Under the pieces are notes generated by a model. That model saw only the letters and a list, made by a program, of their open reading frames with translations, had not been told where the DNA came from and ran no database searches. A DNA stretch of 7,081 bases, from assembly GCA_016929205.1 (NCBI GenBank), contig JAFGJF010000566.1, forward strand, positions 1 through 7,081, written 5' to 3'. The translations under genes and the position numbers were made by a program. Positions within the stretch are counted from its first letter, which is position 1, and each line of letters opens with the position of its first letter. This document shows, piece by piece, positions 1 through 4,901 of the stretch. The stretch is from Anaerolineae bacterium. Lineage in GTDB: Bacteria; Chloroflexota; Anaerolineae; JAFGEY01.

Positions 1-1
1 G

Positions 2-262
2 CTTCTCCGCTTTATCTCGAAAAAGCAGAGTTTACGGGTCAAATGCAACGGTGTCAAATTAAATCCCTATAAAGTCTATTGTACCCCGATCCACCCTCTG
101 GGTCAAACCAGTTGGTGCGATCATGGTCCACACCAGGCAGCAAAAAAGGGCCGGCAGCGTAGCGCGCCGACCCTCGAATATGACCAAACTGTGAGCAAAA
201 AGACGATCCTGGCCCAAGCTGTCCCGCTCAGTAGTGAGAGCAAGGTCCACTTGCCCCCGTAG
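2..262 (+). CDS. Possible 3' end of an unidentified gene entering from the left edge
   Basis: A frame with no stop for 86 codons runs from the left edge to TAG at 260-262. I recognise no family. The product is basic (about 12 Lys and 5 Arg), with Cys at about residues 15, 27 and 39 (VKC, VYC, WCDH) and a KKGRQRS patch, which would suit a nucleic-acid-binding or transposase-type protein but proves nothing. Codon choice looks coding: many ATC, CTG, GTC and ACC, and no ATA, AGA, AGG or CTA. It converges on the minus-strand small ORF, with a strong hairpin between the two stops. The start would lie outside the window. An opposite-strand frame (59-250) overlaps it and looks less gene-like. It could also be a decayed remnant or chance. 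Confidence 0.3.
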   Translation, partial: LLRFISKKQSLRVKCNGVKLNPYKVYCTPIHPLGQTSWCDHGPHQAAKKGRQRSAPTLEYDQTVSKKTILAQAVPLSSESKVHLPP

Positions 263-289
263 ACGTGTGCGATTTGCTCCGCCTTTCAG

Positions 290-314
290 CCAACGCCCGA
301 GCTCGCTCGGTTGG
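290..314. terminator. Hairpin between convergent reading frames, possible bidirectional terminator
   Basis: Reading the plus strand, CCAA(cgc)CCGAG-CTCG-CTCGGTTGG forms a nine-pair GC-rich stem with a three-base bulge and a four-base loop. It sits 28 bases after the plus-strand TAG (262) and 27 bases beyond the minus-strand TGA (341). Neither side has a T-run, so intrinsic termination is uncertain; position and stem strength are the support. Confidence 0.4.
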
Positions 315-340
315 GATCTGTGCCTGTCACCGAAAAGACA

Positions 341-442
341 TCATCGAAGCTTGAATCCCGAAGGGAAAGTCAGAATGAACAATACTCCCAGAATCAAGCC
401 CAACAACAATCCAGCGGCAATCACCAACAAGGCGTTCATCAT
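341..442 (-). CDS. Small single-span membrane protein (32-33 aa)
   Basis: A very short ORF begins with tandem ATG codons at 442 and 439 and ends with TGA at 341. After MMNA comes an uninterrupted hydrophobic run (about residues 5-26) and a short tail PSGFKLR with two basic residues. Within the run Gly11, Gly15 and Gly19 are spaced by three residues (GxxxGxxxG), a pattern that favours helix packing in membranes. AAAGGAG lies four bases before the first ATG and seven before the second; the second (32 aa) has the better spacing. The basic tail suggests its C-terminus faces the cytoplasm. It lies 208 bases after the aldo/keto reductase stop. I recognise no family; it could be a small accessory subunit of a membrane complex, a type I toxin-like peptide, or chance. 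The ribosome site together with the clean hydrophobic segment makes chance less likely. Confidence 0.6.
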   Translation of the reverse strand: MMNALLVIAAGLLLGLILGVLFILTFPSGFKLR

Positions 443-446
443 TTCG

Positions 447-453
447 CTCCTTT
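447..453 (-). promoter_or_regulatory. Ribosome binding site of the small membrane ORF
   Basis: AAAGGAG on the minus strand precedes the tandem ATG codons by four and seven bases. A near-identical copy of its context (GAAAGGAGTG against GAAAGGAGCG) lies 23 bases further upstream at 468-477, within a possible 5-codon leader (463-480). Confidence 0.6.
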
Positions 454-485
454 CTAGATGGGTTATGCACTCCTTTCCATTGCTT

Positions 486-507
486 GTACCCTCTATCTAG
501 AGTCTAC
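486..507. promoter_or_regulatory. 22-bp dyad upstream of the small ORF, possible operator
   Basis: GTAccCTCTA-tc-TAGAGtcTAC is a near-perfect palindrome (eight of ten arm positions pair). It lies about 44 bases before the tandem ATG of the small membrane ORF. The size fits a homodimeric repressor site. No regulator gene is visible, so the function is a guess. Confidence 0.3.
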
Positions 508-594
508 CACATCCCGGCTTTTTTGCCCGACATCTGGCAGAAATCGAAACCGGGAATGCCGACCATTTGCTGACAATGCTGACACAAAACATCG

Positions 595-614
595 GGCTGG
601 CCCTATAGGCAGCC
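595..614 (-). terminator. Possible weak terminator after the aldo/keto reductase
   Basis: On the minus strand a GGCTG/CAGCC stem with a ten-base loop (itself containing CCTATAGG) begins 36 bases after the reductase stop and is followed by CGATGTTTTG. The stem is short and the T-run is four bases and displaced, so termination would be inefficient. Confidence 0.25.
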
Positions 615-650
615 TGAAAATGTATCGTCCCACTTGGTTGGACACCCAAC

Positions 651-1502
651 TCACACATATTTCTCGTGCATCCAGTCCATATCCAACCGTCCCGCCAGAT
701 CCTCGCAGATGCGCACGTTTTCCTCCACCTCGCCAACGGCGCGCATCCCCACCAGCGCCACATGCACCAGCGGGTTAGAGAGCACAAACTGGAGCAGCGC
801 GGGCGCGTAATTGAACTGGTTTGCCGGGTTAACCCGCTGCACCCATTTCTGGAACAGGCCCGAGGTCATGGTGCGCATGGTGACGACGCCCATCCCCTGC
901 TTTTGCGCCTCAAACATACTGCCAAAAGGCCGCGTAAACTCGGCCGGGTGTTGAAAGAGCAGGTTGTAGCACACCTGCATCACGTCAAATTGGCCTGATT
1001 GGATAAAACGATACACGGCCGGGTTGTTGTCCTCGCTGGTAAAGCCAACAAACCTCACCAACCCCTCTTTCTTCAAACGGAGCATCTGTTCCAGCATGCC
1101 GCCTGTTTCCAGGATTATGTTTGCCAGCTCTTCGCTATACGAAGAGCCGTGGAGCTGCACCAGATCGATCTGATCCCGTCTCAGTCGCCCCAGGCTGGCC
1201 TCAACACTGGCTCTCACGTCGGTGTTCCAGCCGCCGATCTTGGTTGCGACCACCACGTCCTCCACACCTTGCAGTGCCTCACCAAAGATCGATTCGCCTT
1301 CTCCTTGGCCATACCCCGGTGCGGTGTCGAAATACGTGATCCCCCGCTCCAGCGCCCGTTGGATGGCATCGATCACCCGCCGGCGCTGTTCGGCATTCGC
1401 CGGGCTGTATTCACCCAAATAGTTGGTCAACCCCGCTGGCGCACCGCCAAACCCAAGGCGACTGACCACCACATTCGTCTGTCCCAGTTGAACATATTCC
1501 AT
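651..1502 (-). CDS. Aldo/keto reductase
   Basis: An NAD(P)H-dependent oxidoreductase that interconverts carbonyls and alcohols in the cytoplasm. The 283 residues form a single barrel. The catalytic tetrad is complete: Asp59 and Tyr64 in FDTAPGYG, Lys88 in ATKIGG and His118 in QLHGSS. The N-terminal RLGFGGAPAGL and the C-terminal nucleotide-binding region (VALVGMRAVGEVEENVR) are typical of bacterial aldo/keto reductases near the L-galactose/D-threo-aldose dehydrogenase type, though that subtype is only an impression. The start is ATG 1502 with a modest AGGGG eight bases upstream. It is the last enzyme gene of the cluster, 102 bases after the aminotransferase stop, so it may be co-transcribed or have its own promoter, which I could not find. 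The substrate is probably a short aldehyde or hydroxy compound made by its neighbours, by inference from context only. Confidence 0.93.
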   Translation of the reverse strand: MEYVQLGQTNVVVSRLGFGGAPAGLTNYLGEYSPANAEQRRRVIDAIQRALERGITYFDTAPGYGQGEGESIFGEALQGVEDVVVATKIGGWNTDVRASVEASLGRLRRDQIDLVQLHGSSYSEELANIILETGGMLEQMLRLKKEGLVRFVGFTSEDNNPAVYRFIQSGQFDVMQVCYNLLFQHPAEFTRPFGSMFEAQKQGMGVVTMRTMTSGLFQKWVQRVNPANQFNYAPALLQFVLSNPLVHVALVGMRAVGEVEENVRICEDLAGRLDMDWMHEKYV

Positions 1503-1526
1503 CTTGGTGTCCCCTAAAGAAGATTG

Positions 1527-1595
1527 CAGGACCCACAGGACCTTTTTATCCTATAAATCCTGCAAATCCGGCCGCGTGTACTTGCGCAAATCCTG
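1527..1595. repeat. Degenerate 9-bp-period repeats upstream of the aldo/keto reductase
   Basis: On the plus strand CAGGACC occurs at 1527-1533 and 1536-1542 (9-bp period), then ATCCTATAA, ATCCTGCAA and ATCCGG run in tandem (1548-1571, again 9-bp period), and GCAAATCCTG recurs at 1586-1595. On the reductase's coding strand these read AGGATTT-type repeats. They fill most of the 102-base gap between the aminotransferase stop and the reductase start. Role unknown. Confidence 0.55.
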
Positions 1596-1604
1596 TATTT
1601 CTTT

Positions 1605-2771
1605 TTATGCCAAATAGGCCTGCATCGCCGCCGCGACACCGGCACCTGCTTGGAACCGGTAGCCACACTGTGCTAATCCTGTTTCGATCGCCCCGACTGT
1701 CGCCAGCAGGTCTCCAAGGCTGACCACGCCCATATGCCCGATACGGAAATATTCGAGCTTGATCTCCGGATGGAGCCCGCCGGCCAGGATCACGCCGGCC
1801 TGTTTGATCCTGGTTCGCAGTTCCGCTCCATCGACACCTGCCGGGTAGCGTGGCGCGGTCATTGTGTTGGCCGCCATCTCTGGCCCGAGTGGCACCTGGC
1901 CCAGCCCCAACGCCGCGATCGCCGCCTTACAGGCCCGGCTAATTTTGGCGTGGCGCTCGAACCGGGCATCCATCCCCTCTTGCAAAATCAGACCCAGGCT
2001 GACGTTCAGCGCCGCCACCAGGTTGACCGCCGGTGTGCCAAAATAGCCCACGCTGCGTCCCTCGTAGGCCTTCATAATCGGCAGCCAGTTCGTCCAGTCG
2101 GCGTAATAGTTGGCGACCGGCGTCTTGCGCGCCTCAAAGGCCGCAATGGCCCGCGGCCCAGCCACCACCAGTGCCAATCCGGGCGGCACGCCGATCGCCT
2201 TTTGCGACGCTGTCAGCGCCAGATCGACACCCCACTCGCTGATCCGCAGTTCCTCGCCGGCCACCGAGCACACGCCATCGACGATGAATAACGTGTCATA
2301 TTTGCGCGCCAATGCAGCCAATCCTTTGACATCGGTCAGCACCGCCGTCGACGTATCGACGTGGGTCACCGTCATCAGCTTGAACCCGCCGTCCTTGAGC
2401 GCCGCTTCCACCTCGTCCAGTGACGGACACCCGCCGACTGGAGCGCGCACGTGTGTCACCTGCGCGCCGTACCGCTCCAACAGCGTACCAAAGCGGTCGC
2501 CAAAATAGCCAGTGTTGACCACCAGCGCCCTGTCACCGGCCTCGACCAAATTCGCTCCGGCCAGGTCCATAGCTAGCGTGCCCGATCCAGCGACGACGAA
2601 CGGCTGGCCGTCCGGGCACAGGAATACCTCCCGCATCCGCTCGAGCGCCTGCCCAAAGGCCTCGATAAAATTGGGTGCAATGTGGCTCGCTGTCGGCGCC
2701 CCCATCGCCTGCAACACCGCAGGCTCAAACTCGATCGGACCGGGAATCATTAACAGTGTTCGGTCTTTCAT
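1605..2771 (-). CDS. Class V aminotransferase, alanine:glyoxylate aminotransferase (Agx1) type
   Basis: This is a PLP-dependent fold-type I transaminase; its closest remembered relative, yeast Agx1, makes glycine and pyruvate from glyoxylate and alanine. From ATG 2771 it has 388 residues. It shows the N-terminal IPGPI segment, the phosphate-binding AGSGT (61-65), THVDTSTAVL (136-145), the cofactor-contacting Asp165 (VDGVCS), the PLP lysine Lys191 in TASQKAIG, and FRIGHMG with the likely carboxylate-binding Arg343. The blocks TASQKAIG, AGSGTL, THVDTSTAVL and RIGHMGV match Agx1 almost word for word. AAAAGGAG ends eight bases before ATG 2771; an in-frame GTG at 2780 abuts that site and is rejected as start. 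It follows the enolase-superfamily gene after 99 bases holding an inverted repeat. Other class V activities (serine:glyoxylate, ureidoglycine:glyoxylate, aminoethylphosphonate:pyruvate) are possible. In this cluster it may act on a pathway-specific amine or remove glyoxylate. Confidence 0.9.
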   Translation of the reverse strand: MKDRTLLMIPGPIEFEPAVLQAMGAPTASHIAPNFIEAFGQALERMREVFLCPDGQPFVVAGSGTLAMDLAGANLVEAGDRALVVNTGYFGDRFGTLLERYGAQVTHVRAPVGGCPSLDEVEAALKDGGFKLMTVTHVDTSTAVLTDVKGLAALARKYDTLFIVDGVCSVAGEELRISEWGVDLALTASQKAIGVPPGLALVVAGPRAIAAFEARKTPVANYYADWTNWLPIMKAYEGRSVGYFGTPAVNLVAALNVSLGLILQEGMDARFERHAKISRACKAAIAALGLGQVPLGPEMAANTMTAPRYPAGVDGAELRTRIKQAGVILAGGLHPEIKLEYFRIGHMGVVSLGDLLATVGAIETGLAQCGYRFQAGAGVAAAMQAYLA

Positions 2772-2779
2772 AGATTTCA

Positions 2780-2787
2780 CTCCTTTT
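2780..2787 (-). promoter_or_regulatory. Ribosome binding site of the aminotransferase
   Basis: AAAAGGAG on the minus strand ends eight bases before ATG 2771. It fixes that codon as the start, because the in-frame GTG at 2780 overlaps the site itself. Confidence 0.75.
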
Positions 2788-2834
2788 CAAAAAACAATCG
2801 CCAACATCAAACGTCAGGACCAAAAAGACCCGAA

Positions 2835-2868
2835 TGACAGGTGACAACTCGATAATCGGCACCTGTCA
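2835..2868. repeat. Inverted repeat between the enolase-superfamily and aminotransferase genes
   Basis: Perfect nine-base arms TGACAGGTG (2835-2843) and CACCTGTCA (2860-2868) flank a 16-base spacer that itself contains CGATAATCG, a smaller dyad. It starts two bases after the enolase-superfamily stop codon. On the minus strand a T5 run follows eight bases later, too far for a good intrinsic terminator. It may be an attenuator, an mRNA-stabilising 3' hairpin that sets different expression of upstream and downstream genes, or an operator for the aminotransferase. Confidence 0.55.
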
Positions 2869-2870
2869 AG

Positions 2871-3977
2871 TTATACTTGAGTGATTTGATAATCCGACTG
2901 CTCCAGCCACGCCTGATCGATCTCTACCCCCCACCCCGGACCGTCAGGGATCATAACCTTACCATCGACCACCTCCAACGATGGCGTGAACAGCCCCTCC
3001 GCCCACGGCGTCGGCTCGATCGAAAACTCGATATGCGGTCCGGCATTGGGGATCGCGCCCATCATGTGCAGTGTGAATACAGTCACCAGCGACACGTTGG
3101 CCGAATGCGGCACCACGAGCATGCCCGCCTCTTTTGCCATCTCGGCCACACGCAGGGCACGCGTCAGACCACCGATGTAACAGATATCCGGCTGTACAAT
3201 GTCCACGGCGTGCATACCAATCATCCGCCGCCACTGCTCCAGGTCGTAATCCTGCTCGCCGCCGGCCACGTCCATGTCGAGCGCCTCGGCAACCTCGGCC
3301 GTCCATGCCAGCTTCCAGTACGGGCACGGCTCCTCAAAGTGAATGTAGCCGTGATCCTGCAGCAGATGCCCGATCTCGATCGCCTTCTTGGGCGTATAAC
3401 AACTGTTGCCGTCGACGAGCATGTTCACCTCGTCGCCCACCGCCTTGCGCACGGTCGGGATCAATTCCTCGGTGCGCCCCGGCCATTGATCCTGGTCGTG
3501 CCCGCACACCGATCCAACGCGGATTTTGAACGCGCCAAATCCGTATTCAGCCTTGAGTCTGGCCAGCCGCGCAGCTTCGTCTTTTGGTGTAATGTCACGG
3601 CGCATGCTTGATCCGTACACCGGGAACGGCCCTGACCTCCCACCCAACAGCTCGCACACCGGCTTGCCCTCCAGCTTGCCGCGCAGGTCCCACAGCGCGG
3701 TGTCGAGGCCGGTCAGCGCCCGGCAGACAAACGAGCCGGGGAACTTGTACGCGCCTTCGATAATTTGATCGCACAGCGCATCCGGATCCAGTGCGTTCTT
3801 GCCCAGCGCGCGAGGTGCAACCTCGCGGTGCATCACCGCTGCGGCGATGTCGGCATTGTAAGGTGAGATTTGGCCCCACCCCTCCGCACCGCCGCTGTAC
3901 CCGGCGGTGTCGTCAGTGCGAACGCGGACAAAACTGACGTTCTGGGTGGTAAAAGTTTCAACACTTTTGATTTTCAT
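2871..3977 (-). CDS. Mandelate racemase / muconate lactonizing enzyme family protein (enolase superfamily)
   Basis: Enolase-superfamily enzymes of the mandelate racemase subgroup abstract the alpha-proton of a Mg-bound carboxylate and then racemize, epimerize or dehydrate it; many act on acid sugars. The 368 residues are normal length. An N-terminal capping domain (about 1-120) precedes the barrel. Visible catalytic residues are KIR (Lys151, Arg153), metal ligands Asp189 (VDGN), Glu215/216 (FEEP) and Glu241 (GGEQ), the Asp264 (QPD)-His291 (PHS) dyad and Glu317 (HIEF), matching the Asp270-His297 dyad and Glu317 of mandelate racemase. Both a Lys and a His base are therefore available, on opposite faces of the site. 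The start is ATG 3977 with AAGGAGG four bases upstream. It lies 27 bases after the activase, surely co-transcribed. I cannot tell racemase from dehydratase; KxR occurs for example in D-tartrate dehydratase. Subgroup confident, substrate unknown. Confidence 0.92.
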   Translation of the reverse strand: MKIKSVETFTTQNVSFVRVRTDDTAGYSGGAEGWGQISPYNADIAAAVMHREVAPRALGKNALDPDALCDQIIEGAYKFPGSFVCRALTGLDTALWDLRGKLEGKPVCELLGGRSGPFPVYGSSMRRDITPKDEAARLARLKAEYGFGAFKIRVGSVCGHDQDQWPGRTEELIPTVRKAVGDEVNMLVDGNSCYTPKKAIEIGHLLQDHGYIHFEEPCPYWKLAWTAEVAEALDMDVAGGEQDYDLEQWRRMIGMHAVDIVQPDICYIGGLTRALRVAEMAKEAGMLVVPHSANVSLVTVFTLHMMGAIPNAGPHIEFSIEPTPWAEGLFTPSLEVVDGKVMIPDGPGWGVEIDQAWLEQSDYQITQV

Positions 3978-3981
3978 ACCG

Positions 3982-3988
3982 CCTCCTT
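3982..3988 (-). promoter_or_regulatory. Ribosome binding site of the enolase-superfamily gene
   Basis: AAGGAGG lies four bases before ATG 3977, in the 27-base gap after the activase stop. The spacing is slightly short but the match to the anti-Shine-Dalgarno sequence is full. Confidence 0.7.
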
Positions 3989-4004
3989 GGGTTGTCCTGT
4001 TCCC

Positions 4005-4901
4005 TCATTCGATTGACACGTCCATGCCTTGCTGCCGGCCCCAATCCAGGAACGAGTCCAACATCTGGCCCGTTTGTGGCTCGCCATCGATCGCGTAAGG
4101 CTGATCCAGCCACTCGTACTTGGCCCCCGCTGACGGGTTATATGGCAGCAGCGCGACACGCTTTAGCCCAACACCACGCATAAACGCAAAAATGCCGCCC
4201 AGGTTGTCCTCCGTGTCGGTAACGCCGGGGATTAACGGCACCCGGATCTGGACGTTGTGGCCTGCGAGTCGCCGTGCATTGTCAAGAATCTGCCGATTTG
4301 ACGCCCCCGTCCAACGACGATGCGCGTCCTCGTCGATCAATTTCAGGTCATAGAGCACCAGGTCGGTCCAAGACAGCAGCCGTTCCAGCCGTTCCCAACT
4401 GCACGCGCCACACGTCTCGATCGCCGTATGAATGCCCTCGGCCCGGCAGCCGGACAGGACAGCGGCGCAAAAGTCAGCTTGCAGCGTCACCTCGCCGCCG
4501 GTCAGCGTTATCCCCCCTTTGGAATGTTTGAAAAATGGTTTGAGGTGCGTTGCCCGCTCAACGACACACGCCGCAGGCATCCATTCACCCTTGATCGACA
4601 GCGCACCAGTCGGGCAGTGCTGGACACATGCGCCACAAACGACACATTTTTCCCGGGCCAGGATGTGTTGGCCCTTGACAATCTCGTGTACGCCCTGCGG
4701 GCAAACTTGAACGCAGGTGCCGCACAACACGCAGCGATCTCGAACAAGGATCAATTCCTCATCCCGATTTTGAGACTCGGGGCTGTGGCACCAGGCACAG
4801 GCCAGCGGGCAGCCCTTCAAATACACCGCCATCCGGATCCCCGGCCCATCGTGAACAGCAAACGTGTCGATATCGAAAATCAGTCCTTGAACGTCATCCA
4901 C
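4005..4901 (-). CDS. Glycyl radical enzyme activating enzyme (radical SAM)
   Basis: This enzyme reductively cleaves S-adenosylmethionine and abstracts a hydrogen from the radical glycine of the neighbouring GRE. From the GTG at 4901 it has 298 residues. The radical-SAM cluster motif is CPLACAWC (CX3CX2C; Cys31, 35, 38). Two ferredoxin-like CX2CX2CX3C sets follow (Cys57, 60, 63, 67 and Cys86, 89, 92, 96), as in activases of non-PFL GREs. The SAM-binding GGE is at 135-137 but is followed by Val instead of the usual Pro (GGEVTLQ). YDLK (184-187) and RVPLIPGVTD (220-229) are also typical. The open frame extends upstream to 5051, but that part overlaps the GRE and resembles no activase. An AGGAGG nine bases upstream supports GTG 4901, which overlaps the GRE stop by 8 bases and suggests translational coupling. 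Partnership with the adjacent GRE is inferred from this arrangement. Confidence 0.95.
   Translation of the reverse strand: MDDVQGLIFDIDTFAVHDGPGIRMAVYLKGCPLACAWCHSPESQNRDEELILVRDRCVLCGTCVQVCPQGVHEIVKGQHILAREKCVVCGACVQHCPTGALSIKGEWMPAACVVERATHLKPFFKHSKGGITLTGGEVTLQADFCAAVLSGCRAEGIHTAIETCGACSWERLERLLSWTDLVLYDLKLIDEDAHRRWTGASNRQILDNARRLAGHNVQIRVPLIPGVTDTEDNLGGIFAFMRGVGLKRVALLPYNPSAGAKYEWLDQPYAIDGEPQTGQMLDSFLDWGRQQGMDVSIE

Larger units (their letters stand above)
443..650. other. Non-coding stretch between the aldo/keto reductase and the small ORF
   Basis: No convincing gene lies here. It holds the ribosome site of the small ORF (447-453), a dyad at 486-507, a possible weak terminator at 595-614 and a short GTTGG/CCAAC stem-loop at 637-650 directly after the reductase stop. 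No clear -35/-10 pair was found, although a promoter for the small ORF would be expected here. Confidence 0.5.

Noticed and set aside
59..250. 63-codon minus-strand frame with GTG start
   Set aside because: No convincing ribosome site or family; it overlaps the more coding-like plus-strand frame at 2-262.
637..650. GTTGG-ACAC-CCAAC stem-loop as the reductase terminator
   Set aside because: Only five pairs, adjoining the stop codon, with no T-run.
999..1517. 172-codon plus-strand frame opposite the aldo/keto reductase
   Set aside because: Antisense to the complete catalytic tetrad of the reductase.
2864..2869. TTGACA on the minus strand as a -35 box for the aminotransferase
   Set aside because: No -10-like sequence at 16-18 bases; the hexamer is explained by the inverted-repeat arm.
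2877..3611. 244-codon plus-strand frame opposite the enolase-superfamily gene
   Set aside because: The minus strand here carries the full set of catalytic residues; the plus product is Arg/His-rich and shadow-like.
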